This document shows, in pieces, positions 44,748 to 55,204 of a stretch of DNA of 64,000 nt; position 1 is the first letter of the stretch, and each line of letters begins with the position of its first letter. The notes beneath the pieces were generated by a model, which saw nothing but the letters and a program-made list of their open reading frames with translations, did no database searches and was not told where the DNA came from. Origin of the DNA: Sanguinoderma infundibulare (taxonomy: Eukaryota > Basidiomycota > Agaricomycetes > Polyporales > Polyporaceae); NCBI GenBank assembly GCA_032821775.1, contig JAVLRN010000007.1:1364001-1428000 (forward strand). The letters run 5' to 3'. A program made the position numbers and the translations under genes.

Positions 44748-46411
44748 ACGTGGAATGATTCTTGGTCAACACGTTATGCTTTATGATCCACGTGAGATAC
44801 ATCTCATACATGTCGCACATAGATGATGATCCTCTGTACACTCGCGGGACGAGTATTGAATTACGGTTCAAGCGGATCCATGCACATGTAACTTCGGCTG
44901 TTGTATCCAATCAGAGTGTGCATGGTGCAATAGTTGAATATGTATGTGACACTGATGCAATGAGAGGTGGTCCGGATGGGTGGTGGATGGAATTGGTGGT
45001 CGGAATGAAACATAGTAGTGAGCCTGGGTGAGAGCATACCCGCTGTGCGATGGAAACTGATGGTGCCTTTGGAGAGACGGTGAGGTTGCCGTGAATGGAG
45101 ATTATGGACCGCGAGGTCGATTGGCAGCTGGTGGGGGGCCCGGATGATTCATGATGAGGAAAAGACGCGGCGTTAGACGAGTGAACAAGACCGATGTGCG
45201 CCTAGATGGTACCTGGGATTGGTTATCAGATATGATAAGATGGAGCAAGTCCGGGTGAGCGCATGTCCCTGCCTACCCGGCAGATCGGCCATGACATGCG
45301 CGCGATCTTCTTGATCGACCGATGTGGGGATCAATATAAATATATAACTCCCTGGTCATGCTGTGCCCCGGAGCGCTCGGGTGCTTTCATATCCTGAGGA
45401 AATGGCGGAGGACATGAACGACAGGCGTGAACGGTGAGGTTGTTGTATACGTGGACGGCTTGCGGAGGTGATGTAAAGCGACGAGATAGAGCTGATGTTG
45501 AGGGGGAGGCTGTTGAATGGCAAGACCCAAGGCTGATGGCGTCGAGATTTATGAGGGCTTTCAAGTTAATTTAGCTACCCAAATATGTCGGATGGGGGGA
45601 ATCAAAGAACGTGAGAACTCGGCAGAGCGCGCAAGTGACTGGGCGCCACTTGGAGTGATCAGTTGGCATGTCGAAGCCGGCTGCGAGAGGCTGAGGCGAC
45701 GCGTTTCAAAGGCAGTTGGAGGATGACTCGGACCGCTTCCGAGGACAGGATGAGTCCTGGCGATCTGCCCGGGTGAGACAACGAAAGGAGAGGTGCGGAC
45801 ACGCCAGAATTCGGGTGACACGAGTAGAGCAAGTCCTGACTCGGTCCTGACTCACATGCTCGAGCCCCGAGCTGACGGGCGACGCCGTCGGACTTGATAC
45901 TTATCGATTTGCACGGTAGATGAGAGCACGGTCAGGGCACTGCTTGTGGTGCTGCAGGGGAGGAGGGAGGGCAAAGAAGCGTGTTGGACACTGGAGTGGG
46001 GCAAGAAGCCGTTCTCGAAGCCGGCGACGGTTGTGGGCGTTAGCGTCAGGGGCCGTGCCAAGCGTGTGTGCGTATGTGGCCGGCGATTCACAACGTCGAT
46101 TGGCGATATTCCGTATCTGAGATGCACGGCCCGTGGGGCTCCTTGGCCCGCCCACGTAAGGCGTGTGCGTCAGCGGACCTCCGTTCCTGCCTCCTCCCCG
46201 CCCCCTCCTTTGGCCCTCTGCTGTTTACTGCGCCCTCTCGCGCCGTGAACTCCATCGTAGCATTGTGGACAGGTGGGTGCGAAGGCCCCGAGAAGCCAAG
46301 GCGGACGGAGAGAGGCTGTCGCACGGGAGAAGGAGCAGTGGGAAGAAGCCTACTACGAGGATGCCATCTGCGTCGTCTCGAGCGCCGAGCTGCCGCGTAG
46401 TGTGGGTCACG
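44748..46411. other. 1.7-kb region without a supported gene
   Basis: None of the open frames here has family matches or convincing splice structure. A TATA-like ATATAAATATATAAC lies at about 45334-45348 but has no obvious gene behind it. The right end forms the promoter of the ABC transporter gene. Confidence 0.4.
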
Positions 46412-46544
46412 GTTTATATAAACACTCTTAAGTGCCTCCCTCCCTCGCCCGGGCCCATCTCCCTCTTCGGCCTCTCCTACCTAGCCCTCTCCGTCCTTCG
46501 AGGGGCCACCGCTCTTCCTTCGCGGTCTTTCCTCCTTCCACACA
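46412..46544 (+). promoter_or_regulatory. Core promoter and pyrimidine-rich leader of the ABC transporter gene
   Basis: TTTATATAAA at 46413-46422 is a textbook TATA box. It is followed by a C/T-rich stretch to the ATG at 46545. TATA plus a CT-rich leader is the usual layout of strongly or inducibly expressed filamentous-fungal genes. Confidence 0.6.
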
Positions 46545-49500
46545 ATGCCTGCCAACCCCCCTTCGTCCTCCACCAACGAGAAGGCCTCGGTCACCGAGCA
46601 AGACCCCGCTCCCCCCAAGAAGGCCTTCTTCTCCCGCAAGCCCAAGAGCGCACACTCCACTGTCGCAGACCAAAAACCAAAAGACGTCGTTGTCGATGGT
46701 CCAGGCGCGACTCCCGCAAAGCAGATCCAGCCCGCCTCCTTCGCCCAGCTCTTCAGGCACGTTTATCCGCTCCTCCACCCGAGCCCTCCCTTCTTACTTT
46801 CCTCACACATCCCAGGTTTGCGACCAGGTTTGAGCTTACAATCAACGCCATTGGTTTGGTAGCAGCTGCCGCTGCCGGTGCTGCTCAGGTTCGTCCCTCA
46901 CCCCCAATCTCCCTTCCTGTCCTTCCGCCTAACGTTCACTCCATCCCCGAAGCCTCTCATGTCTCTCCTCTTCGGTCGCCTCACCCAGGACTTCGTCACT
47001 TTTGGAACCGCAGTTCTCGAGGCTCAGCAGGGAAATGCAGCTGCCGCCGCTACTTTACCCGCCGCCGCGGCCCATTTCAAGCATTCTGCTGCTCTCAACG
47101 CGTCCTACCTCGTATACATTGGCATGTCCTTCGTCTCTCAATTCGCGTCGTCCTCCCCAGTCCTCTTACCACACTTGTGTTAGGTGTTGGCATGTTCGTC
47201 TGCGCTTACACCTACATGGTTGTCTGGGTCTATACCGGTGAGGTCAATGCCAAGCGTCTTCGTGAACGATACCTCCAGGCCGTCCTCCGTCAAGATATTG
47301 CTTACTTTGACAACGTCGGCGCCGGTGAAGTAGCTACCCGTATTCAGACCGATACCCGTAAGTCCTATCCTTCTCCACTCTCACAATCTCTCATCCACCT
47401 ATCTCTAGACCTTGTCCAGCAGGGAACCTCGGAGAAGGTTGCACTCGTCGTCAACTTCCTTGCTTCTTTCACTACCGGTTTCGTCCTGGCTTATGCTCGC
47501 TGCTGGCGTCTCGCCCTCGCCATGTCCTCCATCCTGCCCTGCATTGCCATCGCCGGCGGTGTGATGAATAAGTTCATCTCCGCGTACATGCAATTATCCC
47601 TTCAGCACGTCGCCGAAGGCGGCACTCTCGCCGAGGAGGTCATTTCCACTATCCGCACAGCTCAGGCTTTCGGTTCTCAGCACGTACTCGCCGGTCTTTA
47701 TGACTTGTGCGTCACCGAGTCCCGTACTGTCGATCTCAAGGCTGCTGTCTGGCATGGTTCTGGTCTCTCCTTCTTCTTCTTCGTCATATACGGCGCCTAC
47801 GGTCTCGCCTTTAGCTTTGGTACAACACTCATAAACGAAGGCCACGGTATGTGCTTTCTTGATCTGAAACCCGATTTGTGACTGATTTCGTCTCCTCACA
47901 GCTAATGCTGGTCAGATCGTTAATGTCATATTCGCCATCCTAATCGGTTCATTCGCCCTTGCTCTCCTTGCACCCGAGATGCAGGCCATTACCCAGGCCC
48001 GTGGTGCCGCTGCCAAACTTTACGAGACGATCGACCGTGTCCCTCTCATCGACTCCGCGTCCCCCGCAGGTATCAAACCTGAGAAGTGTACCGGAGAGAT
48101 CGCTCTCGAGCACGTTGACTTCAACTATCCGTCTCGTCCCGGCGTGCAGATCGTCAAGGACCTCTCCATCACTTTCCCTGCAGGCAAAACCACTGCGCTC
48201 GTTGGCGCTTCTGGCTCCGGAAAGTCCACCGTTATCTCTCTTGTCGAGCGGTTCTACGATCCTCTCGCAGGCGTTGTCAAGATCGATGGCGTGGATATCA
48301 AGGACCTCAACGTCAAGTGGCTCCGTTCGCAGGTTGGCCTCGTTTCCCAGGAGCCGACGCTTTTCGCCACCACCATCAAGGGTAACGTTGCTCACGGTCT
48401 CATTGGCACTTCTTTCGAGCACGCATCGGAGGAGGAGCAGTTCAAGCTCATCAAGGAGGCGTGTATCAAGGCCAACGCAGACGGCTTCATCTCCAAGCTT
48501 CCTCTCGGTTACGATACCATGGTCGGCGAGCGCGGTTTCCTTCTCTCGGGTGGCCAGAAGCAGCGTGTTGCCATCGCTCGCGCCATCGTCTCCGACCCGC
48601 GCATCCTCCTTCTGGACGAGGCGACTTCCGCTTTGGACACGCAGTCCGAGGGTATCGTGCAAAATGCGCTGGACAAGGCTGCGCACGGTCGTACCACCAT
48701 CACCATCGCGCATCGTCTATCGACGATAAAGGACGCGGACTGCATCTACGTTATGGGCAACGGTGTTATTCTGGAGTCTGGCACGCACAGCGAGCTCCTC
48801 CATGATGAAAACGGTCCCTATGCTCGCCTCGTCGCCGCGCAGAAGCTCCGTGACGCCCGCGAGAAGCGCACCCTCGACAGCGACAGCGACACGGCCGCCT
48901 CTGATGAGGCCGATGACGCGGCAGCCCTGGAGAAGCAGGCCGCGGAGGAGGTACCTCTCCAGCGTGCCAAGTCCGGTCGTTCCCTCGCCTCCGAGATTCT
49001 CGAGCAGAAGGAGCAGGAAAAGGAGATCCAGAAGGGCGACTACTCGCTCCCCTACCTGTTCAAGCGTATGGGATACATCAACCGCGACGTCTGGAGGCAG
49101 TACCTCTTCGCCGTGATCGCAGCTATTTGCAATGGAGCGACGTACCCGGCGTACGGTATCGTCTTCGCGAAGGGCATCAACACCTTCTCACTACCAGACG
49201 CTCAGCAGAGGCGACACCAGGGTGATCGTGATGCGCTGTACTTCTTTATCATTGCTATCCTGTCCATGATCGCCGTCGGCCTGCAGAACTACCTGTTCGC
49301 GTCTTCTGCTGCCGAGCTCACGTCCAAGTTGCGCTCGCTCTCGTTCCGCGCAATTCTTCGCCAGGACGTCGGGTTCTTCGACAAGGACGCGAACAACGCC
49401 GGACAGCTCACCTCGACGCTAAGCGACAACCCGCAGAAGATCAACGGTCTTGCCGGTATCACTCTCGGTGCGATCGTGCAGAGCATCTCGACGCTCGTCA

Positions 49501-50994
49501 TCGGCTACATCATCGGTCTCTCGTTCAACTGGCAGCTCGGTCTCATCGGTATCGCTTGTACGCCCGTTTTGGTTTCGGCCGGGTACATTCGTCTCGTACG
49601 TGCTCAACATTGCGACTGTCAGTGACCGTATATTTAACCTCTGGTTCCGTTGGCAGCGTGTCGTCGTACTCAAGGACCAACAGAACAAGAAAGCGCACGA
49701 GGCGTCCGCCCAACTCGCCTGTGAGGCTGCCGGTGCAATCCGTACCGTCGCATCGCTTACGCGTGAGGACGACTGCTGCCGTCTCTACAGCGAGTCTCTC
49801 GAGGAGCCCCTCCGTCGTTCAAACCGCACTGCTCTCTACAGCAACGGTATCTTCTCGCTCTCGCAGTCCATGTCCTTCTTTGTCATCGCCCTCGTCTTCT
49901 GGTACGGCTCGATTCTCGTCGCCGACCTCAAGCGCTCGACCGTCCAGTTCTTCATTGGTCTCATGGTTTGTGCTCGACTTTGGTATCCTTGCAACTGACT
50001 TGAGCTGATTTCATGCTTTCTCTCGCAGTCGACGACGTTCTCAGCTATCCAGGCCGGCAACGTGTTCTCGTTCGTCCCCGATATCTCCTCGGCCAAGTCT
50101 GCGGGGTCGGATCTCATCAAGCTCCTCGACTCCATGCCCGAGATCGATGCCGAGTCCACCGAGGGCGAGATTCCCAAGGACGTCAAGGGCCGCATCCGGT
50201 TCGAGAACGTGCACTTCCGTTACCCGACCCGGCCTGGTGTTCGTGTTCTCCGCGACCTCAACCTCACCGTCGAGCCCGGCACTTACGTCGCTCTCGTCGG
50301 TGCTAGTGGTTGTGGCAAGAGTACAACGATCCAGCTTATCGAGCGTTTCTACGACGCGCTTGCCGGCACCGTCTACCTCGACGAACAGCCAATCGCGGAG
50401 TACAACGTTTCGGAGTACCGCAAGCATATCGCGCTCGTGTCCCAGGAGCCAACCCTCTACGCCGGCACCGTCCGCTTCAACATCCTGCTCGGCGCGACGA
50501 AGCCTATGGAGGAGGTCACGCAGGAGGAGATCGAGGCGGCGTGCCGGAGCGCCAACATCCTCGACTTCATTAACTCGCTACCCGACGGCTTCGATACCCA
50601 GGTCGGTGGCAAGGGCTCGCAGCTCTCGGGTGGCCAGAAGCAGCGTATTGCCATCGCCCGTGCTCTCCTCCGCAATCCGAAGGTGCTCCTGCTCGACGAA
50701 GCGACGTCCGCCCTCGACTCGAATTCAGAGAAGGTCGTCCAGGAGGCGCTTGACCAGGCTGCGAAGGGTCGCACAACAATCGCCATCGCGCATCGACTAT
50801 CAACAATCCAGAATGCGGACCGCATGTACGTCGCTTCTGCTATTTGTCCTCCTTTCGTGGCATTGATGTTATTTGCGCGCAGCTACTTCATCAAAGACGG
50901 TGCTGTCAGCGAAGCTGGCACACATGACGAGCTCCTTGCGCTCAAGGGTGGCTACTACGAATATGTGCAGTTACAGGCATTAAGTAAGAAGTAG
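46545..50994 (+). CDS. Full-size ABCB (P-glycoprotein/multidrug-type) ABC transporter
   Basis: The order is membrane domain, nucleotide-binding domain (NBD), membrane domain, NBD, about 1,300 residues. NBD1 has Walker A GASGSGKST, signature LSGGQKQRVAIARA and Walker B ILLLDEATSALD. NBD2 has GASGCGKST, LSGGQKQRIAIARA and VLLLDEATSALD. Both have the H-loop (IAHRLSTI). Membrane-domain segments include GMFVCAYTYMVVWVYTGE and LRQDIAYFDNVGAGEVATRI. An acidic linker (about 48880-48950) joins the halves. Such pumps export hydrophobic drugs, lipids or peptides (Mdr1 or Ste6 type), probably at the plasma membrane. Exon 1 is 46545-46756 and exon 2 is 46816-46888. The first intron uses a GC donor. About eleven exons in all; both ATPase sites are intact. 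Confidence 0.93.
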
Positions 50995-51621
50995 AGCACG
51001 TCATCGAGTTCTTGATGCCTATTACGATACCTAGACTGTAACGAGATAGCTGCTTTACTCTTCACTAGGTCACTATGCGTAATGATCCCCTTAATATCCT
51101 CTCTCCATACCTCTCGACCCTCGGCCGTCGCGTTGCCCTGGTCGACGTCATGCGTCGTGACTGATGATGTGTTCATGAACTTTTTGGTGGGCTGTCTGGG
51201 CTTGTGTAACAAATTGCGAAGTAGTATACCGTCGTCGAAGATTGATATAGATTACACTGGAGTAGATGCTGACCATTGGGACTTCACGATTACCTAAATC
51301 GTTTGGTTTGAAGCATGTTGAGCTCGCAATCGTCTATGTTAATGGGCATGGATACGTGGAAGTGTGCCATCAAGGGGTATGAAGGCAGCAAGGTGTAACG
51401 GAAGGACCGACGTGTAGGGACGACCACGTAGCGACACCTTGTAGCCTAGGACGATAACTTCGACAACCTCAGGACTGTAACTCTCGCAAGCAAACCGCCA
51501 TTTGTAAGGAGTCATACCACCTGTTGTCCAAATATTCACAGAGTCTATGAGCAAACTAGGGAGACTCATCGACACAATACACGTACCCAACTCGGGACCG
51601 ACTCGTGACACGGTGAGCGCA
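50995..51621. other. Intergenic region, no gene seen
   Basis: This is downstream of the ABC transporter. It should hold the 3' UTR. Nothing else is supported. Confidence 0.4.
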
Positions 51622-52185
51622 ATGGCGCTCCACGTTCGTCCGCATCCTCTAATCGCGTTGGGAAGTCCACGATGGCGGCGGATGGCCTTCAAGGTGAGTG
51701 TGAGATAGACACCGGTTGAACACGTCGAGATCTTTGCATCTGCTACCAGACAGCCAAGACTCGCGGGGCGGGGACGAACAAGGACAAGAGCAGACACCTC
51801 GTCACGCCAAAGTTCAAGCCGCAGAAGGAGCGCGAAAGCCTGCGAGAAGATCAATGGTCCAAGTGCGAGTGCGAGTGCGTCAAGCTCAAGCCCCCGTCAC
51901 GATTCCGACACGAACGATTTTAGGGCCTGCGTGAGCAAGAGCATGAGCAAGGGGGACGACGTCGTAACTAATGTAGTACACGGCTGGAAGGTCCCGTCAA
52001 GGCTGCCTTCTCAAGACGAAGAGATGGAGGCAGACGTTGCGGAGCGGATTGCTATTCAGAGGCAAGCGTTTCAACGGCAGCTTGCGCTCCGCGTCCGGCC
52101 GGGGTTGTTCATCCCAAGATTGCGGTGTCTCGAAAGCCAGGAAGATGGCGTCACATACGCTGCGCATCGTCGACAATACGGTTGA
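51622..52185 (+). CDS. Doubtful small gene or gene remnant with competing frames
   Basis: A good splice pair (AAG|GTGAGT at 51693/51694 and CTACCAG| at 51749/51750) follows an ATG at 51622 or 51672. All three frames stay open for a while after the acceptor. One gives an 81-residue product that stops at 51921-51923 (TPKFKPQKERESLREDQW). Another frame is open to 52185 and has the most protein-like end (EEMEADVAERIAIQRQAFQR). I could not join an ATG to this last frame with simple splicing. It may be a decayed gene or a chance signal in GC-rich DNA. Confidence 0.2.
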
Positions 52186-52351
52186 CAATACAGAGACTAT
52201 TAAAGTAAGCAGCGAGAGTCCGACTACGGGACAATGGTCAAAGCTTCGTGTTGAGGCAACACTTTTCATGATCAGACCAACATTCAACAAAGATGCAGTA
52301 GTAAATCATACGCACTTGCACGAACTATTCGAGCGCACCCAATTGCACCCT

Positions 52352-53003
52352 TCATTTGATGAGGGGTCTCACCCCAATCCCACTATCCTTCAGGCTCCGA
52401 TCGGCATAGTTCTGTAGTTCCTTCTGGTATTGGGCTTGTATCATGTTCAGAACCCCAAACTGGATGTGTCGCGTGGAGATAAGAGGGGTACTCACTCAAG
52501 GGCTCTTCGACCTTGGCCTTCTTGGTGGAGTTCTCTGTCGCAGGTGTTGAACTGGGGGAATGGGGAGAGCGGCGCTTGCCCCGGTTTTTCTGGAGCGCGA
52601 CAATGAAACACGGTATCTGTACAAGCACGGAGACAACTTACGAAGCGGCTGTCGAATCCGCGCTTCCTGTTAGGAAACGGGCGATGGAGGTGAGGATATG
52701 CGCGGATATACTAAATGAGGGACGGGGAAGGCACGTACTTTGCAATGGTTTCTTCCGCCTTCTTCTTCTCATCCTCCTCCTGCGGAATCTGTCGGTGAGT
52801 AGAAGCGAAGCAAGACAGACGAGAAACCGACGGACCTTCTTCAGTCGCTGAAAGCGTTCTAGGAACGAACCGTCGTTAGAAAACACATTGACGGGTTTGG
52901 GTTTGGGGGTAGCGTTGTTAGGTTTTGGGGGAGCGGGAGTAGCGGACAATGGTGCAGGAGAAGCGTACCCGCTGGACGGCACTGACGTTGACGAGGAGGA
53001 CAT
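52352..53003 (-). CDS. Small TRIR-like protein (C19orf43 / telomerase RNA-interacting RNase family)
   Basis: Five exons (53003-52836, 52788-52739, 52666-52642, 52589-52496, 52434-52352), all with canonical GT-AG sites, give 139 residues. Two blocks recall human TRIR: NVFSNDGSFLERFQ (residues 39-52; I recall VNLFANDGSFLELF in TRIR) and the C-terminus YQKELQNYADRSLKD...RPLIK (I recall an ending KTRPLVK). A basic middle (KKRGFDSRFKNRGKRR, KKAKVEE) fits too. TRIR has been described as a small RNase that interacts with telomerase RNA. Whether a fungal homologue shares that activity is unknown. The match is from memory and needs a profile search. The gene is divergent from the BMS1 pseudogene. Confidence 0.6.
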
Positions 53004-53202
53004 GAGGACTATGAGGACTGCGAGCTAGGGCTGTCGGCAGAGAGGTGCTGGCGGTCGATATGGAACTTCAAGGAGTGCAGTACTGTGGCGGGACGCCGAG
53101 AACGTCGTCGAAGCAGTCGCCGAGCGTGAGAAACGCGTCCCCTCCGTTTTCGCCTCTCTTCGCCGCTCAAGGCAACTCCGGCCCTGGCTTTCCTCTCGAC
53201 CC

Positions 53203-54491
53203 GTGGACTCGCAGACACACAAGGCACATCGGCCAGTGCAGTCGGGCGCAAAGGCTCACAAGAACAGTCGGCCAAAGGCAAGGGCAAAGAAAAGCAGCAT
53301 GGCTTCAACGAAAAGGTCCGCTCCTCTTCCTTTCGCAAAATCGCCTCCTTCTTACACCGTCCTCTAGGCGTTCGCCCCCAACCCACCTTGACCTCATCCA
53401 CAAGGCCGCTAACCCTTGCGCTGCCACGAAAGCCCTGAAAAAGCGCTTTTGGACAGAGGTTTACCAAGGTGCTAAGCTCTTCTACCGCTCTGGCGTCCTT
53501 AACGGACGTTACCCCGACACCGAAATCCTTAACCTCACCCGCTTCCTTTCCGTCAGAAGTTCCGTCCCCTTGTCTTCCGCAACCAGCATCCATACATGCT
53601 TTCAGACCGTTTTGAGGACCTCACCCCACGTGAGGACGTCCGAGCATCCAAAGGCAAATATGATCGGACCGTCACCCTCTATGGTTATCTACGCGGCACC
53701 AACTACCGTGGGGACCAAGGTTCATGTCCCAGGCGTTGGCGATCTCGACGTCAATAGTGTTCAGATCCTGGGAGATCCGTGTCCTTCACCCGATGTGGAG
53801 TCGGAGAAGCGACGGAAGCTGAGCGAGAAGAAGATCTTGCTTACTCATGCTCCCATGAGCGAAGTCGGCGGCATCATCTACGACAAGGACGCCGTCTACA
53901 TCAACGTATGGGAACTTCACAAAGGGTGGCGTAGAAAGTAAGGGTGCTTTTATATGTTGGTAAATCACAATGACGACAAACGTTAACCCTTGCCGTTAAC
54001 CTCACCTCCGGCAGATCCCGGAGAGGGAGAGCAAATTGTTCTTGACCTTCAGGACGTGAATGCGACAGTAGAAGACGCGGTAACGAAAAGTCAGATCAGA
54101 CTCTTCGGTTCGTCCTCGCGGCCTCTCGCTGTTCAGGCCGAAGCCGGTCCCAGCACCCTCCGCCCGAGGGACGCCGCCTCGCATTCATCTGCTTCGGAGG
54201 CGGATGGCAGCGAGGATGATGATGATGATGGGATAGCGGTGATGGAACCTGAGGAGAAGAAGGCGATGGCATGGTTGTAGTAGGTGAGGGCAGCTGAGGA
54301 AGGATCAGGTGGGTAGGCGGCATGAGAAGCAGGAGGAGCGGAGGGCCATTCATCGGAAGAAGATGGAGAAGGAGGAGGCGAGGAAGGACAAGGAGAAGTA
54401 GAAGGAGTACATGAATGCTGCGGGTTTGAAGAGCAAGCGTGAAGGTAATGCCTTGGAAGGTAATCGGAGGGCTAAGCGTCAGAAAGCGTGA
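53203..54491 (+). pseudogene. BMS1: BMS1 pseudogene with large internal deletions
   Basis: Pieces of the ribosome-biogenesis GTPase Bms1 occur in correct order. They are an N-terminal KAHRPVQSGAKAHK and KEKQHGFNEKAFAP; a THLDLIHKAAN to KALKKRFWTEVYQGAKLFY block; FRPLVFRNQHPYMLSDRFED, GYLRGTNYR and GGIIYDKDAVYINV; then GEGEQIVLDLQDVNATVEDA, and a C-terminal RHEKQEERRAIHRKKMEKEE...GLKSKREGNALEGN. The start codon reads GTG (53203). The whole P-loop GTPase domain is missing: AFAPN at ~53380 runs straight into THLDLI. A second deletion removes several hundred residues between ~54277 and ~54325. Frameshifts lie at about 53270, 53553, 53712 and 53910, and a TAG interrupts KDKEK*KEYM. Two introns remain (53316-53367, 53944-54014), so it is not a retrocopy. 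Confidence 0.8.
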
Positions 54492-55204
54492 TGCTTTGTT
54501 CAGCTGATGTATAACGCAAGGGTAACTTGTCTGGCGCCGCACACTAGTAGTACTCAGTCGAGCATGTTTGCATCTTCTGTTGACGTCAACTTATTGAGCT
54601 ATGTAAGTACCCGTGACAGTGATCTAATGGTTCCTTTGAAAACCTCGGGCCTGAGAACTCATGCCATACGATAGTACTCACGACGCCTTGTTGCTGCAGC
54701 GGTACCGCGTGTCTGCGTGGACTTGGAATAAAAACTAGTCACGGAACATCGAAACGTGTTCACATATGCGCCTTGCCTCTGATAGCCAGTTATCGTGAAT
54801 GGCGCCGGCGATTGTCCAGCACCTAGGAGTACGCGTGCGGCGTGTGCCATATACTCAACATCGTAATCGTGCACCAAATTTTCTCCAGCATTCATAATAT
54901 TCACGGGAAACAAGAACTGAGCGGGCAGCCGGTGCTGGCTGGAGTATAGGCCAGTGTGCACCTCCAATTGATGAGAACTCGAGCAAATTCCCCACTATTT
55001 TGCCGTCCGCGCACCGTCCCTCGACTCTCGAGCGTCTACCCGGCAGGACGCGGGCACGTGAGCGTCGCGTAGTTGTTGAAGAACGGGCGCCTATTGACGA
55101 ACCACGGAGTGGGACTCGGACTCGGACTCGGACGCTGGGTCTACCTCTGCCCCTTGTCATCGAGCTCGACGTCTCTCACACCTCCTTGCGACACCTCCTA
55201 CGCC
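54492..55204. promoter_or_regulatory. Intergenic/upstream region of the Ppc89-like gene with GGACTC repeats
   Basis: No gene is supported. Tandem GGACTC hexamers occur at about 55109-55132, 70-100 bp before the start codon. The same hexamer family (as GAGTCC) appears in the divergent promoter at about 17846-17870. Confidence 0.4.

Noticed and set aside
51339..51854. A 171-codon open frame on the minus strand
   Set aside because: No family resemblance, odd composition, and it overlaps a better (though still doubtful) plus-strand splice structure. Probably a chance opening in GC-rich DNA.
53203..54491. BMS1 fragment as a processed retrocopy, or as a short functional gene
   Set aside because: Two introns are retained, so it is not a retrocopy. 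Frameshifts in both directions, a nonsense codon and loss of the GTPase domain make function very unlikely.
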